Notes under the pieces: model-generated | What the model saw: the letters and a program-made list of their open reading frames with translations, nothing else | What the model was told of the DNA's origin: nothing | The model's database searches: none | Assembly (NCBI GenBank): GCA_024225635.1 | Contig: JAAEMK010000741.1 | Location: 16,215-80,214, forward strand | Direction of reading: 5' to 3' | Source of the DNA: Desulfobacteraceae bacterium | GTDB taxonomy: Bacteria > Desulfobacterota > Desulfobacteria > Desulfobacterales > Desulfobacteraceae | DNA length: 64,000 nt | Part shown: positions 15,846 through 29,236 of the stretch, one piece after another | Layout: the number at the start of each line of letters is the position of its first letter | Position numbering within the stretch: position 1 is the stretch's first letter | Position numbers and translations under genes: made by a program

Positions 15846-17222
15846 TTAAATTTTGATGTCGTACTTTTTGAGCAGGCTGTAAAAATGGGACTTTGACAGC
15901 CCGGACCGTTTCAGGATTGTCTGGACATCGCCCCGGTTCTCCGCGATTATCTGCTTGAGGTACTTGATCTCCATGAGATGCTTGAACTCTTTAAAGGAGG
16001 GAAGGCTGTTTTCCGGCTCATCAAGGCTGTCGGCCCCCTTCTGGATGGAAGCCTTGGCCACCTGAATGCGGATCTCCCTGGGAAGGTGCATGGCGTAGAG
16101 GGTCTTTTCATACCCGGACGCCACAAAGGCGGTTTCCAGGACATTGAACAACTCCCGAACGTTGCCCGGCCAGTGATAGGCATTGAGGGTGTCAAAGAAA
16201 ACCTGTTCAAATCCCTTGTTGGGCATCTGGTAGTCATCGCAAAGCCGATTGATATGAAACATGGCAAGCTGTTTGATGTCCCCTCCCCGCTTGCGCAACG
16301 GGGGAATCCTGAGATGGATGGCGCACAGCCTGTAGAGCAGGTCCTGGCGGAACGTCCCTTTCTTGACCATGGCGTCAAGGTCCTTGTTGGTCGCGGCGAT
16401 CAAGCGGAAGTCGCTGCTGATTTCCAGGCTGTCCCCCACGGGACGGAACCGTTTCTCCTGGAGCACCCGCAAAAAGGATTTCTGGGTGGAAAGGGGCATC
16501 TCCCCCACCTCGTCCAAAAACAGGGTGCCCTTGTCCGCAAGCTTCACAAGGCCGGTCCGCTTGTCGGCAGCCCCGGTGAACGCGCCCTTTTTATGGCCGA
16601 ACAGGGTGCTCTCCAGCAGGGATTCGGTCAGGGAGGCACAGTCCACCACCACAAAATTGTTACGGCTCCTGACGCTGTTTTCATGGATGGTATTGGCAAA
16701 GAGTTCCTTGCCGGTGCCGGTCTCCCCGGTGATGAGCACCGGCGCGTTTGACACGGCGGCCCGGGTGAGGCTTTCAAAGCACTGTTTGACCACGGGAGAG
16801 TCTCCGATGATCCGGTCAAGATTCATTGCCACGGTCTGCTTTTTGCTCTTTTTCTCCTCCCGGTATTTCAAGGCCCGGGTCAGGCTCAGCTTGGTCTGCT
16901 TCACCGAGGTGGGCTTGACAATATAATCCCACACCCCCTCCTTGATGGCGGCCTCTGCGCCGTCAGGGTCCCCAAGTCCCGTTACAATGAAAATTTCAGG
17001 GTTGGAGACGCTCTTTTCCTTGATTTCAGGAAGAAGGACAAGGCCGTTGCCGTCGGGCAGCCGTACGTCCAGAAGCAGGATATCAACATCCCGTGTGGTA
17101 AGAAGCTCCATGCCCTGCTTCAGGGTTTCAGCCTTAAGGCAGTCATGCCCCATGCGCAGGATCAGGCTCTCCATGGTCCCGCAGAAGTTGGTGTCGTCAT
17201 CTATTATCAGTATTAAAGCCAT
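15846..17222 (-). CDS. NtrC-family sigma-54 response regulator of the lactate locus
   Basis: A 458-residue regulator. The receiver domain (1-120) has the acidic pair in ILIIDDDTNF and phospho-acceptor Asp in DILLLDVRLPDGNG. The AAA+ domain (about 135-375) has Walker A GETGTGKE and the sigma-54 contact loop GAFTGA, followed by the arginine-finger region LLYRLCAIHLRIPPLR. The C-terminal Fis-type helix-turn-helix is DVQTILKRSGLSKSHFYSLL. It lies 89 bases downstream of its kinase gene and close to a lactate catabolic operon with a probable sigma-54 promoter. The arrangement matches lactate-responsive regulators described in sulfate reducers (LurRS-like), so that role is likely. Confidence 0.92.
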   Translation of the reverse strand: MALILIIDDDTNFCGTMESLILRMGHDCLKAETLKQGMELLTTRDVDILLLDVRLPDGNGLVLLPEIKEKSVSNPEIFIVTGLGDPDGAEAAIKEGVWDYIVKPTSVKQTKLSLTRALKYREEKKSKKQTVAMNLDRIIGDSPVVKQCFESLTRAAVSNAPVLITGETGTGKELFANTIHENSVRSRNNFVVVDCASLTESLLESTLFGHKKGAFTGAADKRTGLVKLADKGTLFLDEVGEMPLSTQKSFLRVLQEKRFRPVGDSLEISSDFRLIAATNKDLDAMVKKGTFRQDLLYRLCAIHLRIPPLRKRGGDIKQLAMFHINRLCDDYQMPNKGFEQVFFDTLNAYHWPGNVRELFNVLETAFVASGYEKTLYAMHLPREIRIQVAKASIQKGADSLDEPENSLPSFKEFKHLMEIKYLKQIIAENRGDVQTILKRSGLSKSHFYSLLKKYDIKI

Positions 17223-17311
17223 AATCGTTTATAATAAGGAGAGATCCCTGTTACGCAATAAAAAAATCACTCTTCAGGAAAAAATTTATTATCACCATGA
17301 AGAACATCGGA

Positions 17312-19975
17312 TCATGAATCCTGGCCGTGCATCACCTCGTTGATGGCTTCGGACAGGATGGTCTTGTTGTAGGGTTTCACAACAAATTTCCGGATGTTGT
17401 CCGATTCCTGGATACAGAAATCCACGTTCCGGCCGGACACCATGATCACGGGAAGATCGGGCAGGATTTCCTTGATCTGCTTTGCCAGATCCAGGCCGCT
17501 GGTCCTGGGCATGTCGTAATCGGTGATAACAAGATCAAAGGCCTCGGGCTCCAGGGTGAGACGCTCCATGGCCTCCCGGGCATCGCTCACCGGGGTGACC
17601 CGGTATCCCAGTTTCTCCAGGGTTCTTGGCACGCTCTCCCGCTGGTCCGCGTTATCCTCCACAAAAAGGACCGCCCCCTCCCCCCGCCGGGAATTGCCCT
17701 CACCAAGGGTTTCATCGTCATCTTCCTTGTCGATCCGGGGAATCAGAATGGTGAACCGGGTCTGTTCAAAGGGTAGGCTTGTCACGGAGATGGCTCCGTT
17801 GTGGCCCTGGACGATGCCGTGCACCATGGAGAGGCCGAGCCCGGTACCGATATTCTTGCTCTTGGTGGAAAAGAAGGGATCAAAAATCTTGTCAAGGATG
17901 TCCGGATCAATGCCCGGACCGTTGTCCGCCACGGTCAGTTCCACATAACCGCCGGGTGGCAAGTTCAGGTCTTCGGCTTCAGCCTCAAACACGGTGCGTT
18001 CCCGGAGCCCGACCTGGAGCCGTCCCCCCAGGCCGTTCATGGCCTGGAAGGAGTTGGTGCAAAGGTTCATGATCACCTGGTGCATCTGGGTGGGGTCGCC
18101 GTGGCAGCTGGACCGTATCTTACCGATATCGGTGATGATCTCAAGGTTCCCCGGAAGGGAGGTCTTCAAAAGTTCCATGGCGTCGGTGACGATCTCGGTC
18201 ATGCTCATGGTCCTGAACTGCATGTGCCCGGGCCGTGAAAAAGTGAGAATCTGCTTGACAAGGTTGGAGCCCCGGTTACCGGCGTTCAGGACACGTTCCA
18301 GGTCCTTGCGGGTGATGGAATCAGGGGGCACGTCATCAATGGCAAGCTCGGTGGAGTTGATGATGGATGTAAGGATATTGTTGAAATCATGGGCAATGCC
18401 CCCGGACAGAATACCCAGGGCCTCCATCTTCTGGGCCTGGGTAAGCTGCTTCTTGAGGTTGATCTTCTTGGTGATGTCCTCCGCCGTGCTCAGCACCCCG
18501 ATGACGTTCCCGTCTTCATCATGGAGGGGGATCTTGCTCATTTCGAGCCAGATATGCTCCTGGTCGTTCAACCGTATTTTCCAGCGGCAGGCGTAGCAGG
18601 GCTTGTTTGTGGCCAGCACCCGCTCTCCCAGTTCCCTTGAAACCTTGGCCGCCTCCCCAAGCCTGGGGATGCTGTTGATATCGGCCCCGACAATGGTGCG
18701 CTTATCGGCAATGTTGAAAAACTTCATGAACGATTTGTTCACATCCACCAGTTTCAGGTCCTTGTCCTGCCAGAACACCAGCTGGGGAATGTTGTCCAGA
18801 ATGAGCTGGAGTTTCTTTTTGGACTCCCGCATGGCAAGGTTCGCCCTTCTTTTCTGGGCCATGTTAAGGACGAGCAGAATCACCATGGCGGAAAGGATGA
18901 TGACGCTTGAGATGATGACCCAGAAGATCTGCCGGTTCAGTTTGTAAAAATTGTAGGGCTCGTTGATGATAACGCTGGCCTCGGGCAGCCGCTCCTTTTC
19001 AATCCTGAACCGGGTCAGCACGTTGTGGTCAAAGATATAGGTGTGGCCGCCGCCGGTGACCACGGGGATATCATCCGGATTCTCGCCGTTCAGGATTCTT
19101 GCGGCAACGCTTCCAGCGAGCTTGCCCTGCTCGAACCCGCTGGCAAGCTTGCCGCCCACGATGCCGGTGCCGGTCAGAAAAACCCAGGAACTATAAACCG
19201 GTTGACTCGCGGCCTTGCACACCATCCGGCTGATGTCTTCGGGGGTGTAGAACTTTTTCCCGGTCAGCTCATGGGTGGGCACGATGTAGAGCAGCGCATC
19301 CTTGGGAATATTTTCCAGGAAAGCGTTTTTCCCGGCCTGAAGGTCGGTGGTCTTAAAACCCGAAATAAAGGACACCTTGAAATCGATGGCCTTTTCTTTA
19401 ATGGTCTCCTTGATCTCACGGATGATGGCAAGAGAGGTCACGGTCTGGTTGCCGATCACCACCATCTTTGTTGCATTGGGGTGCAGGCGTCTTGCGATCT
19501 CAAGGTTCTCCGAAAAATCCACGCTCTCCTCGATGCCGGTGATCCCTTTTTGCCCCCCGAGCATGGCGGGGTTGTAATTGTTCAATCCGCAAAACACGAT
19601 GGGCACCCCCGGAAACAGGGAATCCCTGTATTTCAAGGCAAAATCAAAGGCGCTGTTGTCCGAGGTGATCACCACCTCAAAATGATCGTTCCTGAATTTG
19701 TATTTATAATACCCGTGGAGCACCTCCAGCATCTTTTGGCCATAGTATTTCTTGGAATCCATGAATTCCACCTGAAGATCCAGGCTGTCTACGGTTTTGG
19801 ATAGTTCCGACCGGATGCCGTTGAGGATGCCGTCCGACCAGGCATAGCCGTTCTGGTACGAGTTCAGGTAGAGGATGCGCCGGCTTTGGGATTGGGGATT
19901 ACCGGCAAACGCGGTCCCTGCAATGCCAATGGATAGGATGATTCCCAATATATATGTTAAGATTTTATGTTTCAT
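17312..19975 (-). CDS. Hybrid sensor histidine kinase with periplasmic binding-protein-like sensor
   Basis: About 887 residues. A signal peptide (MKHKILTYILGIILSIGIAG) is followed by a periplasmic domain (about 30-335) of the ABC-substrate-binding-like type: RRILYLNSYQNGYAWSDGI, VVITSDNSAFDFALKYRDSL, VPIVFCGLNNYNP. A membrane helix near 342-365 leads to a PAS domain, a dimerisation helix with AHDFNNILTSI (His about 528), and an ATPase domain with GTGLGLSMVHGIV. A C-terminal receiver (about 765-880) has DLVITDYDMPRTSG. The start at 19975 gives the clean signal peptide; an open extension to 20044 adds a poor leader. It sits upstream of the sigma-54 regulator gene and probably senses lactate or a related organic acid. 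Confidence 0.9.
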   Translation of the reverse strand: MKHKILTYILGIILSIGIAGTAFAGNPQSQSRRILYLNSYQNGYAWSDGILNGIRSELSKTVDSLDLQVEFMDSKKYYGQKMLEVLHGYYKYKFRNDHFEVVITSDNSAFDFALKYRDSLFPGVPIVFCGLNNYNPAMLGGQKGITGIEESVDFSENLEIARRLHPNATKMVVIGNQTVTSLAIIREIKETIKEKAIDFKVSFISGFKTTDLQAGKNAFLENIPKDALLYIVPTHELTGKKFYTPEDISRMVCKAASQPVYSSWVFLTGTGIVGGKLASGFEQGKLAGSVAARILNGENPDDIPVVTGGGHTYIFDHNVLTRFRIEKERLPEASVIINEPYNFYKLNRQIFWVIISSVIILSAMVILLVLNMAQKRRANLAMRESKKKLQLILDNIPQLVFWQDKDLKLVDVNKSFMKFFNIADKRTIVGADINSIPRLGEAAKVSRELGERVLATNKPCYACRWKIRLNDQEHIWLEMSKIPLHDEDGNVIGVLSTAEDITKKINLKKQLTQAQKMEALGILSGGIAHDFNNILTSIINSTELAIDDVPPDSITRKDLERVLNAGNRGSNLVKQILTFSRPGHMQFRTMSMTEIVTDAMELLKTSLPGNLEIITDIGKIRSSCHGDPTQMHQVIMNLCTNSFQAMNGLGGRLQVGLRERTVFEAEAEDLNLPPGGYVELTVADNGPGIDPDILDKIFDPFFSTKSKNIGTGLGLSMVHGIVQGHNGAISVTSLPFEQTRFTILIPRIDKEDDDETLGEGNSRRGEGAVLFVEDNADQRESVPRTLEKLGYRVTPVSDAREAMERLTLEPEAFDLVITDYDMPRTSGLDLAKQIKEILPDLPVIMVSGRNVDFCIQESDNIRKFVVKPYNKTILSEAINEVMHGQDS

Positions 19976-20197
19976 TCCAGACTCTTTCTTGTATGCGTTC
20001 CATGGATTATAGATGAAATTTCTAAAAAGAGAAATCATTAGCAACTATTGTACCATGAAAAACACCCGTTCCGGGAAAGCCAACATGGCAACCATCCCCT
20101 GAATAGTCCTTGTTTTTGGGAAAAATTCCGATTTTCCGTTCACATCTCATCCAAAGGCAAACAGGAGTCCGAAAAAACAGACAGCCAGATTAACACC

Positions 20198-20219
20198 TTG
20201 GAATAACTGACATTCCCAA
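20198..20219. promoter_or_regulatory. Candidate activator-binding dyad
   Basis: TTGGAAT (20198-20204), 7 bases, then ATTCCCAA (20212-20219) form an imperfect dyad about 130 bp upstream of the probable -24 element. A related TTGGGAA-AAATTCC occurs near 20117. Both are plausible upstream sites for the NtrC-type regulator; this rests on position only. Confidence 0.4.
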
Positions 20220-20349
20220 AACAATACCCCTACGGGAACCCTTTATTAATCCGTTTTTTCAGACTCCGGCCCCCATCTTTGTACGATCCCGGGTATGGAA
20301 AACAGGACAGAACACTATTTTTGCAGCAATTTCAGACGCTTAACAAGCT

Positions 20350-20364
20350 TGGCACACAAATTGT
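20350..20364 (+). promoter_or_regulatory. Probable sigma-54 promoter of the lactate operon
   Basis: TGGCAC (20350-20355), 5 bases, then TTGT (20361-20364) has the GG and G of a -24/-12 promoter at correct spacing, with T in place of the usual C in TTGC. It lies 57 bases before the permease start and faces it. A sigma-54 activator gene is next door. Confidence 0.65.
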
Positions 20365-20420
20365 AATACTGAGAGTCATGAGATTTTTTTTATAACTATT
20401 TAAGAGTTTAGGAGGATCGG

Positions 20421-22115
20421 ATGTCTTTAGGAGTGCTTGCATTAATAGCGTTTATACCCATCGCGATTGTACTGGTGTTTATGGTCGGCCTCAGGTGGCC
20501 CGCCACAAAGGCCATGCCCCTTGCCTGGCTTGCCAGCGCCGTCCTGGGTGTTGCAGCCTGGAAAATGCCTGCGGGCCTTGTGGCCGCGGCAACCCTCAGC
20601 GGTTTCGGCAGTGCAATCAACGTTCTTATCATCGTGTTCGGTGCCATCATCATTTTATACACCCTGCGCGAGAGCGGCGCCATGGAAACCATCAGCTACG
20701 GGTTTACCACCATCTCCCCGGACCGGCGGGTCCAGACCATCATCATCGCCTTTTTATTCGGCGCCTTTATAGAAGGTTCCGCCGGATTCGGCACCCCGGC
20801 CGCCATCTGTGCTCCCCTGCTCCTCGGCCTCGGCTTCCCAGCCCTTGCGGCAGTGTGCGTCAGCCTGATCCTCAACTCCATCCCCGTAACATTCGGCGCG
20901 GTGGGCACCCCGGTTTGGTTCGGTCTCAAGACCCTTCGCACCAATGTTGAAGCCGCCATTGCAACCAACGGCCCCGAGGCCACGGTGGCCTCCTTTGACG
21001 CCTTCATGAAAAGCGTGGGCGAGTTCTCCGCCCTGACCCATGCGGTGATGGCGATCCTTCTGCCCCTCTTTGTCGTCTGCTTCATGACCCGGTTCTTCGG
21101 AAAGAACAAATCCTGGAGCGAAGGCTTCGGCGCCTGGAAATTCGCCCTCTTTGCGGGAGTTTCCTTCTCCATCCCCTACCTTTTCACCGCCTTTGTCATC
21201 GGTGTCGAGTTCCCCTCCCTCATAGGCGGCCTGGTTGGCCTGTCCGTGGTTGTTGCGGGCGCCAAGAAAAAAATGTTCCTTCCCGAGGACGTCTGGGATT
21301 TTGAGGAGCGTTCCGGCTGGGAAAAAGAGTGGGTCGGTGAGATCGAGCCCGGCACCACCAAGCTCAAGGCCCGCATGAGCCAGTTTGCCGCCTGGACCCC
21401 CTACCTCCTGATCGCGGCCCTTCTTGTTCTCACACGTATCGGCAGCCTTCCCTTTAAGGGATGGGTCACCTCCTGGGTGATCTCCTTCCCCCATATCCTG
21501 GGATTTGAAACCGTTAACTTCGCCATGAAGCCCCTCTACCTTCCCGGCGTGGTTCCCTTTATGCTCGTTGCCGTGATCACGATCTTCCTCCACAAAATTC
21601 CCATGAACAAGGTCAAGACCGCCTGGACAGACTCCTTTGTCAAGATGAAGAACCCCACCATTGCCATGTTCTTTGCCGTGGCCATGGTCGAGATCCTGAA
21701 ACAGTCCGCCCACAACCCCCTTGGCTATGCCTCCATGCCCCTGACCATGGCAACCTTCGTGGCGGGTGTGGCAGGGTCCGTATGGCCCATGGTCGCCTCC
21801 TATGTTGGCGCACTGGGTGCTTTCATCACCGGCAGCTGCACGGTTTCCAACCTTCTCTTTGCCGACTTCCAGTACGGCATCGCCACCAAGATCGGTTCAA
21901 GCCACCAGATTGTCGTGGGCATGCAGTCCGTGGGTGCCGCCATGGGTAACATGATCTGCGTGCATAACGTTGTGGCCGCATCTGCAACCGTCGGCCTTGT
22001 GGGCATGGAAGGCACCATTATCCGCCGGACAATGATACCCTGCATCCTGTACGGAATCGTGGCGGGCTTCCTTGCCCTGACCTACATATATGTTCTCTTC
22101 CCCGGAACCTTTTAG
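20421..22115 (+). CDS. lldP: L-lactate permease
   Basis: A 564-residue LctP-family transporter that imports lactate (and glycolate) with H+. The family mark [14 protein letters not shown] is present, as are [20 protein letters not shown], HVGFPxL-type helix ends, and the C-terminal [21 protein letters not shown]. Twelve or more membrane helices are expected. TTAGGAGGAT precedes the ATG. It is the first gene of the lactate catabolic operon, behind the probable sigma-54 promoter. Confidence 0.95.
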   Translation: MSLGVLALIAFIPIAIVLVFMVGLRWPATKAMPLAWLASAVLGVAAWKMPAGLVAAATLSGFGSAINVLIIVFGAIIILYTLRESGAMETISYGFTTISPDRRVQTIIIAFLFGAFIEGSAGFGTPAAICAPLLLGLGFPALAAVCVSLILNSIPVTFGAVGTPVWFGLKTLRTNVEAAIATNGPEATVASFDAFMKSVGEFSALTHAVMAILLPLFVVCFMTRFFGKNKSWSEGFGAWKFALFAGVSFSIPYLFTAFVIGVEFPSLIGGLVGLSVVVAGAKKKMFLPEDVWDFEERSGWEKEWVGEIEPGTTKLKARMSQFAAWTPYLLIAALLVLTRIGSLPFKGWVTSWVISFPHILGFETVNFAMKPLYLPGVVPFMLVAVITIFLHKIPMNKVKTAWTDSFVKMKNPTIAMFFAVAMVEILKQSAHNPLGYASMPLTMATFVAGVAGSVWPMVASYVGALGAFITGSCTVSNLLFADFQYGIATKIGSSHQIVVGMQSVGAAMGNMICVHNVVAASATVGLVGMEGTIIRRTMIPCILYGIVAGFLALTYIYVLFPGTF

Positions 22116-22146
22116 TATTCCTCGGGTTACGGGGCTGTTGACCCCA

Positions 22147-22178
22147 GGGTTGCGGGGGCCTCTACTCCCCTGCAACCC
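22147..22178 (+). terminator. GC-rich hairpin between permease and dehydrogenase genes
   Basis: GGGTTGC (22147-22153) pairs with GCAACCC (22172-22178), with GGGG/CCCC continuing the stem inward. There is no T run, so it more likely tunes or protects the mRNA of the operon than ends it. Confidence 0.55.
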
Positions 22179-22252
22179 CATAACAACCATCAATCTTGAA
22201 CAAACAATGGGGGCGGCAAGCGTCCTCTCTAAAATATGACATGGGAGCAAAC

Positions 22253-23635
22253 ATGATCTCAAAGACAATAATTGGCGAGTTTGGAACAATCGTCGGTGAA
22301 AACAATGTGATGACCGGCGAGGTCGACCGCCAGAACTACGCCTACGACGCAGCGGTGCTCAAGCCTGAAATCCCGGCGGCAGTGGTAAGGCCCTCCTCCG
22401 GCGAGGAGATAGGACAGATCGTAAAAATCTGTAACGACAACATGATTCCGGTCACCGTCCGGGGCGCGGGCACCAACCTGACAGGGGGCACAATCCCCCT
22501 GGAGAACGGCATCGTGCTTCTGACCAACCGGATGAACAAGATCCTGGAACTGAACGAAGAGGACATGTATGTCCGTGTGGAGCCCGGCGTGGTCACGGCC
22601 AAGCTTGCGGCGCAAGTGGCCTCCAAAGGCCTCTTCTATCCCCCGGATCCGGGCAGCCAGGCAGTCTCCACCATCGCGGGCAACGTGGCTGAGAACGCCG
22701 GCGGCCTTCGGGGCCTGAAATACGGTGTGACCAAGGATTATGTCATGGGCATCGAGTTTTACAACGCCGAAGGCAACCTTGTGACCGGCGGTTCCAAGAC
22801 CGTAAAATGCGCCACCGGATACAACCTGACCGGCCTGATGACGGCGTCCGAAGGAACCCTGGGTATTTTCAGCGAGATTACCCTCAAGCTCATTCCGCCC
22901 CCCAAGGCCTCCAAGGCAATGATGGCCATCTATGACAGTGTCGAAGGGGCCACGGAAACCGTTGCCGCCATCATCGCCAACAAAATCGTTCCCTGCACCC
23001 TGGAGCTCCTGGACAACTTCACCATCAACGCCGTGGAAGACTTTTCAAAGGTGGGCCTTCCCAGGGACGCCAAGGCCATGCTTCTCATCGAGGTTGACGG
23101 CCATCCGGCGGAGGTTGCCGAGGATGCCCAAAAGGTGGAAGATATCTGCAAGAACCTCGGGGCATCCCGGGTCCAGGTGGCAAGAAATGAAGAAGAAAAG
23201 AACAAGGTCTGGGAAGCTCGGCGTGCCGCCCTTTCGGCCCTCGCCCGCCTGAAACCCACCCTGATCCTGGAAGACGCCACGGTTCCAAGAAGTAAAATTC
23301 CGGCCATGGTGGCGGGCATTGAAGAGCTTGCCCGGAAATACGACATTCCCATCGGCACCTTCGGCCATGCCGGGGACGGCAACCTCCACCCCACCATCCT
23401 CACGGATAAACGTGACAAGGCCGAATGGCACAAGGTGGAAAAATGCGTCAGCGACCTGTTCGACATCGCCCTCAAGCTGGACGGCACCCTCTCGGGTGAG
23501 CACGGCATCGGCATTGCCAAGGCGGGATTCATGGTCAACGAGGTGGGACAGTCCTCCATCGATTTTTCACGGACCATGAAAAAATCCATCGATCCCAATT
23601 CCATCCTTAATCCCGGAAAAATCATAGGGAGATAA
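22253..23635 (+). CDS. FAD-linked lactate/glycolate dehydrogenase, GlcD type
   Basis: About 460 residues, the flavoprotein subunit that oxidises lactate to pyruvate. The FAD-binding PCMH domain contains VVRPSSGEEIGQIVKICNDN, TVRGAGTNLTGGTIP and DPGSQAVSTIAGNVAENAGG. The C-terminal FAD-oxidase domain ends with LDGTLSGEHGIGIAKAGFM and ILNPGKIIG. ATG at 22253, with GGGAG five bases away, matches family N-termini; the open extension to 22196 is not conserved-looking. The stop is one base before the ATG of the Fe-S subunit gene, so the two subunits are made together. Confidence 0.93.
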   Translation: MISKTIIGEFGTIVGENNVMTGEVDRQNYAYDAAVLKPEIPAAVVRPSSGEEIGQIVKICNDNMIPVTVRGAGTNLTGGTIPLENGIVLLTNRMNKILELNEEDMYVRVEPGVVTAKLAAQVASKGLFYPPDPGSQAVSTIAGNVAENAGGLRGLKYGVTKDYVMGIEFYNAEGNLVTGGSKTVKCATGYNLTGLMTASEGTLGIFSEITLKLIPPPKASKAMMAIYDSVEGATETVAAIIANKIVPCTLELLDNFTINAVEDFSKVGLPRDAKAMLLIEVDGHPAEVAEDAQKVEDICKNLGASRVQVARNEEEKNKVWEARRAALSALARLKPTLILEDATVPRSKIPAMVAGIEELARKYDIPIGTFGHAGDGNLHPTILTDKRDKAEWHKVEKCVSDLFDIALKLDGTLSGEHGIGIAKAGFMVNEVGQSSIDFSRTMKKSIDPNSILNPGKIIGR

Positions 23636-23636
23636 C

Positions 23637-24932
23637 ATGTCAAATTTAAAGGAACTCTCCCTCCTGCTGAAGGAGATCGAAGACCAGCTGGCCGACTGCA
23701 TGAAGTGCGGCATGTGCCAGGCTGTCTGCCCGGTCTTTACCGAGACCGGTGACGAAGGGGACGTGGCAAGGGGCAAGATTTTTCTGCTGGAGCGGCTCGG
23801 TGACCAGCTGCTCAACGACGCCAAGGGCGCAAAGAAGCGGATCGAAAAATGCCTTCTGTGCGGCACCTGCGGCGCAAACTGCCCCAGCGGCGTAAAGGTC
23901 ACCGAGATCTTTATCAAGGCCCGGGCCGCCCTGACAACCTATGTGGGACTATCCCCGGTAAAGCAGATCATCTTCAGGGGCATGCTCAAACACCCGAAAA
24001 GGTTCACGGGCCTTGTGGATATTGCATCTAAATTCCAGGGCCTGGGCATTTCCAAAGCCAACCCTGACCTTGGCACCTGCTGTTCCAAGATGATGTCCGG
24101 CATCATCGGAGACCGGCACTTCAAGCCCCTTGCAAAGACGCCCTTTCACAAGATTTGCCCCGAGCTTGACACAAAGCCCGGCAAGTCCGGCATCAAGGTC
24201 GCCTTTTATCCCGGCTGTGTCGTGGACAAAATGAATCCCGAGATCGGAGAGGCGGCCCTGAAGGTGTTCGCCCACCACGGCGTGGGTGTATTCATGCCGG
24301 CGGACCAGGCCTGCTGCGGCATTCCGGCCCTTGCCTCGGGAGACACACAGACCTTTGAAAATCTGCTGGACCACAACATTTCCCTTTTCAAAAACCGGGA
24401 TTTCGATTATATAATCACTCCTTGCGCCACCTGCACCTCTACCATCAAGGAAATTTGGCCCTTGATGGCAGGTGGCAAGCAGGATAAACACTCTCCTGCG
24501 GTAAAAGCCCTGTCTGAAAAGACCATGGACATCAGCCAGTTTCTGGTGGACGTGCTCAAGGTCGAGCCCGTAGAGGGTACCGGCAGGCCAACGCACCAGG
24601 TCACCTACCACGATCCCTGCCACCTGGGGAAAGCCCTGGGGGTCTACAGCCAGCCCAGGACCCTGGTACAGGCCGATCCCGGCTGCGAACTCGTGGAGAT
24701 GAACGAAGCGGATTACTGCTGCGGCAACGGCGGCAGCTTTAACCTGCAGAATTATGATCTCTCCTGTGAGATCGGCATGAGAAAACGCGGCAACATCCTC
24801 GCCTCGGGCGCGGACATCGTTGCCACCTCATGCCCTGCATGCATGATGCAGATGACCGACATGCTGTCCCAGAACAATGACAATGTCCAGGTAAAGCATG
24901 TTCTTGAACTTTATGCGGACTCGCTGGAGTAG
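23637..24932 (+). CDS. Lactate dehydrogenase Fe-S subunit, GlcF/LldE-like
   Basis: A 431-residue electron-transfer subunit. Two 4Fe-4S motifs occur near the N-terminus: CMKCGMCQAVCPVF and CLLCGTCGANCPSG. Two CCG domains follow: FYPGCVVDKMNPEIG with ACCGIPALASGD, and VTYHDPCHLGKALGVYSQPR with DYCCGNGGSFNL. It passes electrons from the flavin subunit toward the membrane quinone pool or another acceptor. GGGAGATAAC before the ATG lies in the end of the preceding gene, suggesting coupled translation. Confidence 0.93.
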   Translation: MSNLKELSLLLKEIEDQLADCMKCGMCQAVCPVFTETGDEGDVARGKIFLLERLGDQLLNDAKGAKKRIEKCLLCGTCGANCPSGVKVTEIFIKARAALTTYVGLSPVKQIIFRGMLKHPKRFTGLVDIASKFQGLGISKANPDLGTCCSKMMSGIIGDRHFKPLAKTPFHKICPELDTKPGKSGIKVAFYPGCVVDKMNPEIGEAALKVFAHHGVGVFMPADQACCGIPALASGDTQTFENLLDHNISLFKNRDFDYIITPCATCTSTIKEIWPLMAGGKQDKHSPAVKALSEKTMDISQFLVDVLKVEPVEGTGRPTHQVTYHDPCHLGKALGVYSQPRTLVQADPGCELVEMNEADYCCGNGGSFNLQNYDLSCEIGMRKRGNILASGADIVATSCPACMMQMTDMLSQNNDNVQVKHVLELYADSLE

Positions 24933-24959
24933 TCCGCAATAAAAACAACGGAGTTTTAA

Positions 24960-28463
<3,504 letters not shown>

Positions 28464-28485
28464 AAGTGGTAAAAGCGTGAAAGTT

Positions 28486-28583
28486 GGGGACGCCCATAAA
28501 ATTATAGATTTCGATGAAGCATGGGCGTCCCTTCCCTTAAGGCCCCACTGATTTTGAAATAGCATAATTTTATGGGCGTCCCC
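28486..28583. repeat. GGGGACG palindromic element 1
   Basis: The arm at 28486-28505 is the perfect inverse of 28564-28583 (20 bp). A second inner arm ATGGGCGTCCC (28521-28531) can pair with 28487-28497 instead, so two alternative hairpins are possible. A T-rich tail (CTTTTTATT) follows, so it can also end transcription of the pyruvate oxidoreductase gene. It resembles REP/MITE-like elements moved by REP-associated transposases. Confidence 0.8.
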
Positions 28584-28618
28584 CTTTTTATTAATTGCGC
28601 CCCCGATTGGAGGTAACC

Positions 28619-28912
28619 ATGATCAAACATATTGTAATGTGGACGCTTGTCGAGTCTGACGACAAAGAAGATAACCTGAAAAAAATGAAGTCTCTTTTGG
28701 AGGGGCTTGTGGGAAAGATCGATGAAATCGTTAAACTGGAGGTTGCCATTCACCCCATCTCATCGCCCGAACCGCTTGATATTGTCCTCTATTCCGAGTT
28801 CAACAGCTACGACGATCTCAATGCCTACGCGACCAATCCAAAGCATCTGAAAGTAGTGGAATTCATAAAATCGGTCAGTGACACCCGGTCAGCCGTTGAT
28901 TACGAAGTATAA
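28619..28912 (+). CDS. Dabb-domain small protein
   Basis: A 97-residue protein of the dimeric alpha/beta barrel (Dabb, stress-responsive A/B) family: MIKHIVMWTL at the start, ILDALVGKID-like helix GLVGKIDEIV, LDIVLYSEFNSYDDLNAYAT, and HLKVVEFIKSV at the end. Start ATG at 28619 has GGAGGT four bases upstream; an earlier in-frame start at 28595 falls inside spacer sequence. The cellular role is unknown; relatives bind small aromatic or lactone ligands. It is enclosed between two related palindromic elements. Confidence 0.85.
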   Translation: MIKHIVMWTLVESDDKEDNLKKMKSLLEGLVGKIDEIVKLEVAIHPISSPEPLDIVLYSEFNSYDDLNAYATNPKHLKVVEFIKSVSDTRSAVDYEV

Positions 28913-28917
28913 AAACC

Positions 28918-28963
28918 GGGGACGCCAATCAAATTATAACTTTCCCGAAGTGCGGACGTCCCC
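28918..28963. repeat. GGGGACG palindromic element 2
   Basis: GGGGACG (28918-28924) and CGTCCCC (28957-28963) form the stem. The inner sequence AAATTATA is shared with element 1. A TGTTTTT run follows, so it probably ends the Dabb transcript. Confidence 0.75.
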
Positions 28964-28984
28964 TGTTTTTCCTTAATTTGAGTG

Positions 28985-29013
28985 TTGACTATTATATCGA
29001 ATCGGTTTATGAT
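28985..29013 (+). promoter_or_regulatory. Sigma-70-type promoter of the injection-system operon
   Basis: TTGACT (28985-28990), 17 bases, then TATGAT (29008-29013). ATCGAAT (28996-29002) in the spacer region and ATTCGAT near 29026-29032 form an inverted repeat around the start site that could be an operator. The leader to the first gene would be about 215 bases, AT-rich, with no gene. Confidence 0.65.
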
Positions 29014-29236
29014 TTTTTATCTTAAATTCGATCGGCGTTAAACTTAATATAAAATTTCGTCAGCACTATTATTTTCTTTATTACTTCTGCAGTTTCGATT
29101 GTTCTTCACGCCTGCTTTTATTCCTCACCTCCAGCGGCATGCATTTCTGCCGGGATCGTCAGTTTCAACAATTTAGACACAGGATACCTTAACCCTTATC
29201 GGCAAGACTCAATGCTGCTTTCAAAAGGAAGTTGTC

